Source: RFPI01 sp964470195
Lineage (GTDB): Bacteria > Pseudomonadota > Gammaproteobacteria > Burkholderiales > Methylophilaceae
DNA length: 53,899 nt
Assembly: GCA_964470195.1 (NCBI GenBank)
Contig: CAYYBG010000012.1
Location: forward strand, 1-53,899
Direction of reading: 5' to 3'
Shown here: positions 36,059 to 45,072 of the stretch, piece by piece
Numbering within the stretch: the first letter of the stretch is position 1
How the letters are laid out: each line of letters opens with the position of its first letter
Position numbers and translations under genes: made by a program
Notes under the pieces: model-generated
What the model was told of the DNA's origin: nothing
The model's database searches: none
Seen by the model: only the letters and a program-made list of their open reading frames with translations

Positions 36059-36841
36059 ATGTTACGACCTCGAATTATTCCTTGTCTGTTGGTACACAAG
36101 GGTGGGCTGGTTAAAACCCAGCAGTTTAAAGACCCGAAATATGTGGGCGACCCCATCAATGCCGTCAGGATTTTTAACGAGAAAGAAGCTGATGAATTGA
36201 TGGTGTTGGACATTGACGCCACAGTGAACAAGGTGGCGCCAGACTTTGCCCTGATTGCCAAGCTGGCTGCAGAGTGCCGCATGCCGCTGTGCTATGGCGG
36301 CGGCGTAACCACTGCAGAGCAGGCATCCCGCATCGTGGACATGGGTGTGGAGAAGGTGGCCGTCAGCGCTGGCGCCATTTCCAATCCGTTCCTGTTGACC
36401 GAAATGGCTGCTGCTGTAGGGCGTCAGTCAGTTGTCGCGGTATTGGATGTGCGCAAGCGTTCAGGGCTGTTTACCAAGGGCTTCGAACTGTGTACCCATA
36501 ACGGTAAATCAGTCCATAAGTTCGATCCCGTTGCGTTTGCCAAGCAATTGCAAGACGCTGGTGCTGGCGAAATCGTGATAAATTCCGTTGATAGGGATGG
36601 GCTCATGCAAGGGTATGACCTAGAACTGGCAGCGCAATTCAAGCAGGTCCTGAAAGTGCCTCTGACCCTATTGGGCGGCGCCGGCTCTCTGGATCACATG
36701 GTTGAGCTTATTACCAACCTGGGTATAGTAGGCGCGGCCGCGGGCAGCCTTTTTGTTTTTAAGGGTAAATATCGCGCAGTGCTGATAAATTACCCAACCC
36801 GGGAACAAAAGATCAAGCTTTGCCGAGAAGCATTGAAATAG
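36059..36841 (+). CDS. hisF: HisF-like cyclase subunit of O-antigen amidotransferase (HisF2)
   Basis: 260-residue TIM barrel matching HisF. The first strand reads RIIPCLLVHKGGLVKTQQF. Histidine-pathway HisF has Asp11 in CLDV; here residue 11 is Leu. The second catalytic Asp region (NSVDRDGLMQGYD) is kept. The change at position 11 and the linkage to wbpG suggest the barrel serves to channel ammonia with HisH, not to cyclise PRFAR. It starts 3 bases after hisH. Confidence 0.92.
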   Translation: MLRPRIIPCLLVHKGGLVKTQQFKDPKYVGDPINAVRIFNEKEADELMVLDIDATVNKVAPDFALIAKLAAECRMPLCYGGGVTTAEQASRIVDMGVEKVAVSAGAISNPFLLTEMAAAVGRQSVVAVLDVRKRSGLFTKGFELCTHNGKSVHKFDPVAFAKQLQDAGAGEIVINSVDRDGLMQGYDLELAAQFKQVLKVPLTLLGGAGSLDHMVELITNLGIVGAAAGSLFVFKGKYRAVLINYPTREQKIKLCREALK

Positions 36842-36863
36842 TAAATTTTTTTAAAGGATTCGT

Positions 36864-37892
36864 ATGTTTTCCGATAAGGTTCTTCTCATTTCCGGTGGAA
36901 CGGGCTCGTTTGGTAACGCCGCACTGCGCCGCTTTCTTGATTCTGGCTTGCGCGAAATTCGAGTCCTAAGTCGCGATGAAAAGAAGCAAGATGACATGCG
37001 CAAGAAGTACAACAACCCCAAGCTCAAGCTTTATATCGGGGATGTGCGCGATTATCAATCTGTGCTGAGTGCAGTTCGCGGGGTGGATTACATTTACCAC
37101 GCCGCCGCGTTGAAGCAGGTTCCTTCTTGCGACTTCCACCCCATCGAGGCAGTCAAGACCAATGTGCTGGGCACCGAAAACGTGCTTGAGGCGGCTATTT
37201 CCTGCGGGGTGAAGCGTGTAGTGTGTTTGAGTACTGATAAAGCAGTTTATCCCATCAATGCCATGGGTATCAGCAAGGCGATGATGGAGAAGGTTATTGT
37301 GGCCAAGTCACGTTCCAGTAGTTCCACGGTAATTTGCGCTACCCGCTATGGCAACGTGATGGCTTCTCGTGGCTCGGTCATACCGCTGTTCGTGAACCAG
37401 ATTCGTGCTGGTCAGCCGATTACGGTGACCGACCCAAATATGACACGCTTCATGATGACCCTGGATGACGCGGTGGATTTGGTGCTGTATGCCTTTGAAC
37501 ACGGCACCCCAGGCGATATTTTTGTGCAGAAGGCTCCTGCCGCGACGATCGAGACTCTGGTGCGAGCATTGACGGATTTGTTGGGCGTGCCAGAGCATAC
37601 AGTCAACATCATCGGCACTCGGCATGGTGAGAAGTTGTTCGAGGTGCTACTAAGCCGCGAAGAAATGGTGGCAGCTGAAGATTTGGGCGTCTACTACCGC
37701 GTGCCGCCAGACTTGCGTGACCTCAACTACGGCAAGTTTGTGGAGCAAGGCGAGGTCAAAATCTCAGAAGCCACCGATTACAACTCGCACAATACCACAC
37801 GGCTTGATGTTCCTGGTATGCAGACCCTACTCATGAAGCTGCGCTTCATGCAGGCGACTGTGCGAGGCGAAGTGATAGAGGCCCAGGAGTGA
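36864..37892 (+). CDS. wbjB: UDP-GlcNAc 4,6-dehydratase/5-epimerase (FnlA/CapE/WbjB)
   Basis: First enzyme of UDP-L-FucNAc synthesis. 342-residue SDR. GGTGSFGN at 11-18 binds NADP, LSTDKAVYP at 122-130 has the active-site Lys126 and Asp125, and NAMGISK at 132-138 shows Met134 where ordinary SDRs have Tyr, a known property of the CapE family. ATG 36864 follows an AAAGGA site. It starts fnlA-fnlB-fnlC, which together give UDP-L-FucNAc. Confidence 0.94.
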   Translation: MFSDKVLLISGGTGSFGNAALRRFLDSGLREIRVLSRDEKKQDDMRKKYNNPKLKLYIGDVRDYQSVLSAVRGVDYIYHAAALKQVPSCDFHPIEAVKTNVLGTENVLEAAISCGVKRVVCLSTDKAVYPINAMGISKAMMEKVIVAKSRSSSSTVICATRYGNVMASRGSVIPLFVNQIRAGQPITVTDPNMTRFMMTLDDAVDLVLYAFEHGTPGDIFVQKAPAATIETLVRALTDLLGVPEHTVNIIGTRHGEKLFEVLLSREEMVAAEDLGVYYRVPPDLRDLNYGKFVEQGEVKISEATDYNSHNTTRLDVPGMQTLLMKLRFMQATVRGEVIEAQE

Positions 37893-37897
37893 TCGGA

Positions 37898-39031
37898 ATG
37901 GGGCTATCCAACTGCCGCATACTGGTTACCGGAGCCAATGGGTTTATTGGCAAAAATTTGATTGTGCGTTTAAGAGAGCTGAACAACGTTACTGTGAGTA
38001 CCTTTGTGCGTGGAGATGACGCCGCCCTCTTGCCACAACTCGTGTCTCAGGTCGATGCTATTGTGCACTTGGCGGGTGAAAACCGACCTGCAGATGAGGC
38101 AGCGTTTACGGAAGTGAATGCGGGATTAACCTCTGCTTTGTGTGATGCAATAAGACAGACGTTTCAATCATCTGGGCGGCATCTCCCTTTAGTACTGGCA
38201 TCCTCTAGCCAGGCCGAGTGCGACAACCCGTACGGACGAAGCAAGCTTGCAGCAGAAGATGCTGTTCATGCGCTGGCGCATGAAACAGGTAACCCTTGCA
38301 CAATTTTCCGGTTGCCTGGTGTATTCGGTAAGTGGTGCAAGCCGAACTACAACTCGGTAGTCGCCACTTTTTGTCACAACATTGCGCGCGATTTATCAAT
38401 TCAGATTAATGATTCAACGGCCAGTTTGCGGCTTGTCTATGTGGACGATGTGGTATTAGCTCTGCTGACAGCCCTAAAAGCTCCCGCGTCGGGGTGCGTA
38501 CAGGCTCATGTTGAGCCCGAGTACACCACCACCCTGGGCGAACTTGCGAACCAGATTCTTGCCTTTGGTGACTGTCGCTCCAAGCTGATGACGGAGCGTG
38601 TGGGTACAGGCTTTGTGCGTGCGCTTTATGCTACCTATGTGAGTTACCTCCCCAATCACAAATTTGCCTATGAGGTGCCGCAGTACGCCGACCCCCGTGG
38701 TGTGTTCGTAGAAATGCTTAAAACACCCGACAGCGGTCAGTTCAGCTATTTCACGGCTCACCCCCGCATTACCCGGGGCGGGCATTACCACCACACCAAA
38801 ACCGAGAAGTTTCTGGTCATCAAAGGCGAGGCTCTGTTCCGCTTCCGCCATTTACTGACCAACGAATTAGTTGAACTACGAACCAGTGGTGATACCCCAC
38901 AAGTGGTAGACAGCATTCCGGGATGGACGCACGACATCACCAATGTGGGTGCTGACGAGATGGTGGTGATGCTTTGGGCTAATGAGAATTTCGACCGGGA
39001 AAAGCCCGACACTGTAGCCAGCAAGGTATAA
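37898..39031 (+). CDS. wbjC: UDP-2-acetamido-2,6-dideoxy-beta-L-talose synthase (FnlB/CapF/WbjC)
   Basis: 377 residues, two domains. An N-terminal SDR reductase (ILVTGANGFIGKNL from about residue 7, YGRSKLAAEDA at the YxxxK) is followed by a C-terminal cupin (ADPRGVFVEML, RGGHYHHTKTEKFLVI) that epimerises C3. Start chosen at ATG 37898, eight bases after AGGAG; a GTG at 37889 overlapping the fnlA stop is possible. Middle gene of the fnl trio. Confidence 0.93.
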   Translation: MGLSNCRILVTGANGFIGKNLIVRLRELNNVTVSTFVRGDDAALLPQLVSQVDAIVHLAGENRPADEAAFTEVNAGLTSALCDAIRQTFQSSGRHLPLVLASSSQAECDNPYGRSKLAAEDAVHALAHETGNPCTIFRLPGVFGKWCKPNYNSVVATFCHNIARDLSIQINDSTASLRLVYVDDVVLALLTALKAPASGCVQAHVEPEYTTTLGELANQILAFGDCRSKLMTERVGTGFVRALYATYVSYLPNHKFAYEVPQYADPRGVFVEMLKTPDSGQFSYFTAHPRITRGGHYHHTKTEKFLVIKGEALFRFRHLLTNELVELRTSGDTPQVVDSIPGWTHDITNVGADEMVVMLWANENFDREKPDTVASKV

Positions 39032-39032
39032 A

Positions 39033-40172
39033 ATGAAAAAACTTAAGGTGATATCGGTAGTAGGCACTCGACCAGAAATCATCCGTTTGTCACGCGTATT
39101 GGCTGCACTGGATTTGCATTGTGATCACGTGCTGGTACATACCGGGCAGAACTACGATTACGAATTGAACCAGGTGTTCTTTGATGACCTGGGCGTGCGC
39201 AAACCTGACTTTTTTTTGAACAGCGCTGACGGAAGCACTGGCGCAGCCAACACTATCGGCAATCTTATAACTGCGGTGGACGGTGTACTTGCACAGGTGC
39301 AGCCCGAGGCCATGCTGGTGCTGGGTGATACCAATAGCTGCTTGTCAGTGATTCCAGCGAAGCGTCGAAAGGTTCCGATTTTCCACATGGAAGCGGGCAA
39401 TCGTTGTTTTGACCAGCGTGTTCCGGAAGAAACCAACCGCCGCATCGTTGACCATACGGCAGATATCAACCTCACATACAGCACCATTGCCCGTGACTAC
39501 CTCTTACGCGAAGGCTTGCCGCCCGACCAGGTGATCAAGACTGGTAGCCCGATGTACGAGGTGCTGCACCATTACTTGCCGCAAATCCAGGTAGCAGACG
39601 CTTTGAACCGCTTGAGATTACAGCCAGAGCAGTATTTTGTGGTGAGTGCTCACCGAGAAGAGAACATTAATTCCGACAAGTCGTTCACCAAACTGGTGGC
39701 GGTGCTCAATGCAGTGGCCGAAGACCACGGTCTACCAGTGGTGGTGTCTAGCCACCCACGTACTCAAAAACGTATCGATACTACGAGCGCTAAATTTCAT
39801 CCGCTAGTGCGCCTGATGAAGCCGCTCGGTTTTCACAATTATGTGAACCTGCAAATGCAGGCGAAGGCTGTGTTATCTGACAGTGGAACTATCAACGAGG
39901 AATCGTCCATCCTCAACTTCCCTGCGCTGAACTTGCGCGAGGCGCACGAACGCCCTGAAGGCATGGAAGAAGCTGCTGTGATGATGGTGGGCCTGGAGGT
40001 GGAGCGCGTACGCCAAGGGCTGGCCATTCTTGCCACACAGCCACGTGGCACCGAACGCAGCCTGCGCCTGGTGGCCGACTACAGCATGCCCAACGTGAGC
40101 GATAAGGTAGTTCGTATTATCCATAGCTACACGGACTATGTTAATCGCGTGGTGTGGAAGAAGTATTCTTGA
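39033..40172 (+). CDS. wbjD: UDP-L-FucNAc 2-epimerase (FnlC/CapG/WbjD)
   Basis: 379-residue non-hydrolysing 2-epimerase giving UDP-L-FucNAc. VVGTRPEIIRLSRVL, VHTGQNYDYELNQVFFDD, LVLGDTNSCLSVIPAKR, FHMEAGNRCFDQRVPEE and SDSGTINEESSILNFPALN match the family. The last motif (SGTINEES) separates it from WbpI-type (SGGVQKEA). It follows wbjC by one base. This is the third 2-epimerase of the window but belongs to a different subfamily from those at 25343 and 30686. Confidence 0.94.
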   Translation: MKKLKVISVVGTRPEIIRLSRVLAALDLHCDHVLVHTGQNYDYELNQVFFDDLGVRKPDFFLNSADGSTGAANTIGNLITAVDGVLAQVQPEAMLVLGDTNSCLSVIPAKRRKVPIFHMEAGNRCFDQRVPEETNRRIVDHTADINLTYSTIARDYLLREGLPPDQVIKTGSPMYEVLHHYLPQIQVADALNRLRLQPEQYFVVSAHREENINSDKSFTKLVAVLNAVAEDHGLPVVVSSHPRTQKRIDTTSAKFHPLVRLMKPLGFHNYVNLQMQAKAVLSDSGTINEESSILNFPALNLREAHERPEGMEEAAVMMVGLEVERVRQGLAILATQPRGTERSLRLVADYSMPNVSDKVVRIIHSYTDYVNRVVWKKYS

Positions 40173-40200
40173 ATTTGAATTTTTGTCGCGTAAGTCTCTG

Positions 40201-41526
40201 ATGGAAGCTGAAAATAAAAAGCATTTGATTTTGCTCGAGCTCAACGAAATTAATTTCGATGTGGTTGAGAGATATGTGGCTGCGAATGCAACGCGATTTC
40301 CGGCGTTCAAAAAATTGATGGCCGGGGTAAACATCCGAACCAGTTGCGAAAAGCAATACGAAGATTTGGAGCCGTGGATTCAGTGGGCTTCTGTTCACAC
40401 TGGTAAAACCTATGCTGAGCATGGTGTCTTCCGTTTGGGTGACATGGTGGGTTCGAATGTGCCGCAAATTTTTGAGCAGATGGAGAGCGCTGGCTTGAGA
40501 GTGGGCGTCATTTCTGCAATGAACGCAGAAAACCGGCTCAAGCAGCCAGCCTATTTCATACCTGACCCATGGACACAGACGCCAACGGATGGGACGTGGT
40601 GGAGCGAGGCCTTGGGCCAGGCTGTATCGCAGGCGGTGAATGACAACGCACAGGCCCGCATCAAGCCCAAGTCGTTGCTGATAGTGTTATTTGGTCTGTT
40701 GCGCTTTGCGCGAGTTGCTCATTACCCGAAGTATTTATCTCTGGTACTGGGAAGCCGCCGCAAGCCCTGGCTTAAGGCTCTGCTGCTTGACTTGCTGCTG
40801 CACGATGTTCACTGGAGTATGTTCGAATCGAAGAGACCAAATTTTTCGACGCTGTTTCTCAATGCAGGAGCGCATATTCAACATCATTATTTCTTTAACG
40901 CTGAACCTCTGCGAAAAGTCTCGCCCAACAAAAACCCGTCATGGTATGTGCCTGAGAGTGAAGATCCGCTGGCCGATGTACTGGGTTTGTATGACCTGAT
41001 TGTGGGCGAATACTTTGCCCGTACCGATGCTGATGTGGTGTTGGCTACAGGTCTGGCCCAAAAGCCCTACGACCGAGTGAAGTTTTATTACAGGCTTAAT
41101 ACCCATGCGGACTTTCTTCGTGGTTTGGGTATTGCGTTTAGAAGTGTCCTTCCGCGCATGACGCGGGATTTTCTTATCGAGTTTGAAAGTATGCAACAAG
41201 CACAGGCTGCACAGGATGTGTTGTCCAGTGTGCGTGTAGTGGGCGACGATGAGCCCTTATTTGGTGAGATTGACAATCGTGGCAACAGCTTGTTTGTGAC
41301 ACTGACGTATCCGCAAGAAATTACGGAGCTAACGCAGTATCAGGTGGGTGATAGAAAAGCACCTTTACTGCCAGAGGTAAGCTTTGTGGCTATCAAAAAC
41401 GGCATGCATCAGGAGGAAGGTTTTGCCTTTTTCACGCCTGGTGCCGCTAAGCATGCGCCCGAAGACAAAGCCCATGTGGCGCAATTGGCCTATACGTTAA
41501 AAGACTATTTCGGGCTTGCCCATTAA
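40201..41526 (+). CDS. Putative alkaline-phosphatase-superfamily protein of O-antigen locus
   Basis: 441 residues from the ATG at 40201; the frame is open to 40138 but that overlaps wbjD. It begins HLILLELNEINFDVVERYVA, then FPAFKKLMAGV and WIQWASVHTGKTYAEHGVF. This has the order of phosphodiesterase/alkaline-phosphatase proteins: a metal-binding strand, a nucleophile Ser/Thr before TG, then HG. The metal Asp is replaced by the NEIN type motif, and later AGAHIQHHYFF and VVLATGLAQKPYD take the place of GH and SDHG. I infer the fold, not the reaction. It is soluble with a hydrophobic patch at about 155-190. Between the FucNAc genes and a GT4. Confidence 0.55.
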   Translation: MEAENKKHLILLELNEINFDVVERYVAANATRFPAFKKLMAGVNIRTSCEKQYEDLEPWIQWASVHTGKTYAEHGVFRLGDMVGSNVPQIFEQMESAGLRVGVISAMNAENRLKQPAYFIPDPWTQTPTDGTWWSEALGQAVSQAVNDNAQARIKPKSLLIVLFGLLRFARVAHYPKYLSLVLGSRRKPWLKALLLDLLLHDVHWSMFESKRPNFSTLFLNAGAHIQHHYFFNAEPLRKVSPNKNPSWYVPESEDPLADVLGLYDLIVGEYFARTDADVVLATGLAQKPYDRVKFYYRLNTHADFLRGLGIAFRSVLPRMTRDFLIEFESMQQAQAAQDVLSSVRVVGDDEPLFGEIDNRGNSLFVTLTYPQEITELTQYQVGDRKAPLLPEVSFVAIKNGMHQEEGFAFFTPGAAKHAPEDKAHVAQLAYTLKDYFGLAH

Positions 41527-42738
41527 GTGACAACAGTGCGCTTAGCATTAATTACAGAGAACTTTCCCCCGCTGCGCACTTCGGGCGCCGTTCAGCTGGG
41601 TGATCTGTCTCGGGAATTTGTTCGGCAGGGGTATGAGCTTACTGTTTTATTACCGGATGCAGTCATCAAGACGCCTTGGGTGATAGAAGAATTCAACGGC
41701 GTGCAGGTGTTGCGCTTGAAAGCGCCTAGAACCAAAGACATTGGCTATGTTCGCCGCACACTGGCTGAGTTGGTCATGCCATTTGCCATGTTGCGAAACC
41801 TGCGCAAGAGCCCGTTAGCGAATGAACGCTGGGACGGCGTGGTGTGGTACGCGCCCTCCATCTTCCACGGCCCACTTGTTAGCGCACTCAAGAGGTCGAG
41901 TGCTTGCAAGAGCTACCTGATCATCCGTGACATCTTCCCTGAATGGGCGGTGGACATGGGATTGATGGGGCGAGGCCTGCCCTACCGCTTTTTTGATGCG
42001 GTGGCGCGCTACCAATACTCAGTAGCCGATGTGATTGGTGTGCAGACACCTGGCAACCAGCGGTATTTCGAGTCTTGGTTGGCCCATACCGGTCGACACT
42101 TGGAGGTACTGCAAAACTGGCTGGATAAGCCCTCACGGATGCGGTGTTCGATTCGAGTCGATCAGACCATACTGGCAGGGCGCAAGGTGTTCGTGTATGC
42201 CGGAAACATGGGTGTTGCCCAAGGCATGGACATCTTGCTGGATTTGGCCGACAAGCTTCGCAATCGACTAGAGGTTGGTTTCTTGTTTGTGGGGCGTGGT
42301 AGCGATGCGGCTCGACTCAAGGGGGCCGCACAAGCCAGGCAGCTCGACAACGTGGTGTTCTTTGACGAGATCGATCCCGACGAAATTCCTGACCTTTACG
42401 CCCAGTGCGACGCCGGGATTGTAGCCCTTGACCCGAGGCACAAGTCCCACAACATCCCTGGCAAGTTCCTGACTTACATGCAAAGTGGCTTGCCTGTGTT
42501 AGCCAACATCAACGCGGGCAATGACTTAGCCCAGATGATCAGGGATGAACGAGTTGGTCAGGTGTGCGAGACCAACCAGGTGGACGAGCTCCTTTTGCTG
42601 ATAGAAAAACTACTGGATCAACTTCAAACAGATTCAGGCTTATCGACTCGTTGCATAGCTTTGTTTGAGCGGGAATACGCCGTCGAAAATACCGTCAAGC
42701 AGATTGTGGCGGCGCTTTCAGCGACGGATGCAGCTTGA
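41527..42738 (+). CDS. wbuB: Family 4 glycosyltransferase, WbuB/WbjE type (probable L-FucNAc transferase)
   Basis: 403 residues; starts at a GTG directly after the upstream stop. LALITENFPPLRTSGAVQLG at the N terminus and YLIIRDIFPEWAVDMGLM are typical of WbuB-like enzymes beside fnlABC genes. Donor domain: VFVYAGNMGVAQGMDILLDL, GFLFVGRGSDAARL, DEIPDLYAQCDAGIVALDPR and GKFLTYMQSGLPVLANI. The link with fnlABC favours FucNAc as donor sugar. It ends 2 bases before wbuC. Confidence 0.85.
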   Translation: MTTVRLALITENFPPLRTSGAVQLGDLSREFVRQGYELTVLLPDAVIKTPWVIEEFNGVQVLRLKAPRTKDIGYVRRTLAELVMPFAMLRNLRKSPLANERWDGVVWYAPSIFHGPLVSALKRSSACKSYLIIRDIFPEWAVDMGLMGRGLPYRFFDAVARYQYSVADVIGVQTPGNQRYFESWLAHTGRHLEVLQNWLDKPSRMRCSIRVDQTILAGRKVFVYAGNMGVAQGMDILLDLADKLRNRLEVGFLFVGRGSDAARLKGAAQARQLDNVVFFDEIDPDEIPDLYAQCDAGIVALDPRHKSHNIPGKFLTYMQSGLPVLANINAGNDLAQMIRDERVGQVCETNQVDELLLLIEKLLDQLQTDSGLSTRCIALFEREYAVENTVKQIVAALSATDAA

Positions 42739-42740
42739 CC

Positions 42741-43220
42741 ATGAAGGTTTTCAGTGCCGATTTCTTGAACGAGCTGACTGCGCAAGCACAGGGCAGTCCA
42801 CGCAAGCGAGAGCACCGCAACATCCACGAAAGCTACGCGGACCCATGCCAACGCTTGTTCAACGCCATCGACCCAGGAAGTTATATCCGCCCGCACAGGC
42901 ATGCTGCCGACCCGCGAGATGAAATGCTGATTGCGGTTCGTGGATCCATGGCATTGGTGACATTCGATGAGCAGGGCAAGGTGACTGGGGTTGTTCGCTT
43001 TGGCTCGGACAAAAACGGTGACGACTTCGCCGTCGGTGCTGAGGTACCAGCCAACACATGGCACACCGTCATAGCTTTGGAGCCTGGCTGCGTTTTGCTT
43101 GAAGTGAAGGCTGGGCCCTTTGACCCCAGCCAGCCGAAGAATCTGGCGCCTTGGGCGCCTGATGAGGCATCCCCAGCAGCATTGCCTTACTTGAACCAAC
43201 CTATTAATTTGCTGGAATAA
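42741..43220 (+). CDS. wbuC: WbuC-family cupin-fold protein
   Basis: 159 residues from ATG 42741. Cupin blocks are YIRPHRHAADPRDEMLIAVR, with three histidines/acidic residues for a metal (about 53-62), and NTWHTVIALEPGCVLLEVKA. The WbuC family occurs beside fnl and wbuB genes in many O-antigen loci, but its reaction is not established. It is the last gene of cluster B and is followed by a decayed gene on the other strand. Confidence 0.9.
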   Translation: MKVFSADFLNELTAQAQGSPRKREHRNIHESYADPCQRLFNAIDPGSYIRPHRHAADPRDEMLIAVRGSMALVTFDEQGKVTGVVRFGSDKNGDDFAVGAEVPANTWHTVIALEPGCVLLEVKAGPFDPSQPKNLAPWAPDEASPAALPYLNQPINLLE

Positions 43221-44641
43221 ACCTTAATGGATAGATTGCTGACGCCGGAAACCCTCTCGATCCCACGGCCAAATCTCAACTTCCCACCGTTTTTGACCTT
43301 GCGAACCATTTTCTTGGATAGCTTGTCGGTGATGTGGTCAGTGAAATCCAATGATCGCTGTGCATAGTGTGCGCGCTTTTCAGCGTCTCGCTCGAAAGTT
43401 ATCCCCTAATGCAGTCCCATCATCTCGGCGCGCTCCTTCAGCACAGTCGATGTATTGAACACCCAGTCGACAAAGTCAATTTCCTGCGGCGACCAGTCGA
43501 AGGCGGCGTAGACGAGATAGTCAACCGCCCGTTCTGGGCCGTGCAAATTACTGGCGTGCCAGTACAGGTGTTCTGACAGCACCGTTCGCCCGGTTAACCC
43601 CTCCTCAATATAGGGGCTCTCGGCAATGCCGCGCCGCAGGTAGGTGTAGGCAACCAATTAGTCCCCCTCCCAAAACGTAATCAGCGCGGCCTGGTACCGG
43701 TGCGCCGGTGAATTGGGTGCGCCTTTCAGGTATTCCTTCATGGCGGCTTGGTAGTCACCCTGGAGCAAGGCGATATAACCCAGCAGAAAGCGCACGCCGA
43801 TGTTGTCCATGGGGCACTAGGCCAGCATTTGCTTGGCCAGCGCCATGGCCGCTTCGCCTGCCTTTGCTTTGTCCTGCCGGCGCATCAAGCCCAGCAGGGT
43901 GCCGTGCTCCAGGCGCAGGAGGGGCCGATTGTCCACCTCACCCCAGGTGATCTGGCCTTTGAAGCCTTTGAGATTGTGGGCCAGTGCCTGCTTGTAGGCC
44001 CGTTCATACACCTCAGTGGCTTCATCCTGTAGGCCCAGTGCCCACAGCCGGTTGGCAATCAAGTTCTGAATTTCTAGGTTGTAGGGCGTGCTTGCATCCA
44101 ACTTGCGCGCTTGCATCAGCGCCTGCTTGTGGCTGAGCTGGCCAGCCTCCAGTTTGTCGATCATTACATCTGGGGCTTCTTCCTCCTGCCAGTTGCAGCT
44201 GAAGTGGCCGTACTGGGTAGGTTTGGCAGTTTCCGGGTCGTCGAAGGTTTCGATCGCGAAGGAAAGGGGAGAGGACTCAGGGCCTGGCACTGAGACCTGA
44301 GTGGGGGCCGGGTCAGGTTTTTTCTTGGGCATGGTCGGTATTTGTAGCTTCGGGGTGGTTGGGCAAGGCAGCGGTCTGGCCGGCATGGGTGGTATATAGA
44401 TGCAGCCGTTTTTGGCTTCATATCGGCGCAGATCAGGCACCATGGCGTTCGTTACGATCAACACCGTCATCCCCATCGCTTCCGCCATGCGCTCGATTGA
44501 AGACAAACGCGGATTGTGCTTGCCGCTTTCAATCTCTGACAAATACTACGGCGACATGCCCACCTTGGCAGACAATATCTCCAGCGTCAGCCGACGCTGG
44601 TTATGCTGGCGGCGTAGGAAGGCGGGAATCAAAGTATCCAT
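43221..44641 (-). pseudogene. HTH-TPR regulator with four in-frame stops
   Basis: One minus-strand frame reads through from ATG 44641 (MDTLIPAFLRRQHNQRRL): an XRE helix-turn-helix (LEILSAKVGMSP, stop, YLSEIESGKHNPRLSSIERM), a Pro-rich linker, TPR-like helices (LSHKQALMQARKLDAST, LWALGLQDEATEVYERAYK) and a C-terminal part (SLDFTDHITDKLSKKM). Stops lie at 44549-44551 (TAG), 43817-43819 (TAG), 43658-43660 (TAA) and 43404-43406 (TAG). No frameshift is needed, which is unusual. The largest open piece (44548-43817) would be annotated as a gene but lacks the first helix. The lower limit is approximate because the frame runs on into wbuC. Confidence 0.82.
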
Positions 44642-44970
44642 GGGCGAAGCATAGCGCACCCACGGAGCAATCGCTGATACGATCGTGTGAATTCGTGTGG
44701 GGGTGGGAGATTTTTTGGTATGTTGTCAGTCCTGTGGGGTGGAGCGACACATTCACGCGCTGTTCGGGGAAGAAGCCTAGTCCACGTGCGAGGGGCTGTG
44801 GATTGGTGGACAATCACCCGAAACGGTACTCATTGATCCTCAGCAGTGCCCAGGTGTTCAGAGAGTTGGTTCGAAACTAGTCGCCTCCGCACCTTTCCCC
44901 CTTTTGGTTGATCTCAGTTCCTTTTCTTTCCTCACGATTCCTCAGAAACGGACATAAATTCAGGAAAACA
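44642..44970. other. Upstream region of the HTH-TPR pseudogene
   Basis: About 330 bases without a coding frame that I can support. It should hold the former promoter of the minus-strand HTH-TPR gene. No clear -35/-10 pair seen. GC-rich near the gene and AT-rich from about 44930 on, marking the edge of the transferred segment. Confidence 0.4.
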
Positions 44971-45008
44971 TCAAGAGTGACGAATGAATTCAAGAGTGAC
45001 GAATGAAT
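44971..45008. repeat. Two adjacent perfect 19-bp direct repeats
   Basis: TCAAGAGTGACGAATGAAT occurs at 44971-44989 and again at 44990-45008 with no gap. It resembles an iteron or duplicated binding site; a slippage duplication is as likely. Confidence 0.75.
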
Positions 45009-45072
45009 CATCGTTTAATCGATGTGCCTAAAGATTAATCAATAAAAATAGTATTGATAATCGAATAAGAAT

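Noticed and set aside
36059..36841. Histidine biosynthesis operon
   Set aside because: Only hisH- and hisF-like genes, linked to wbpG, and HisF lacks Asp11.
43748..44032. Plus-strand frame opposite the HTH-TPR pseudogene
   Set aside because: The minus-strand frame shows clear HTH and TPR-like content; the plus frame is a shadow.
44359..44880. 173-codon plus-strand frame over the HTH start
   Set aside because: Basic, low-complexity product overlapping a recognisable HTH on the other strand.
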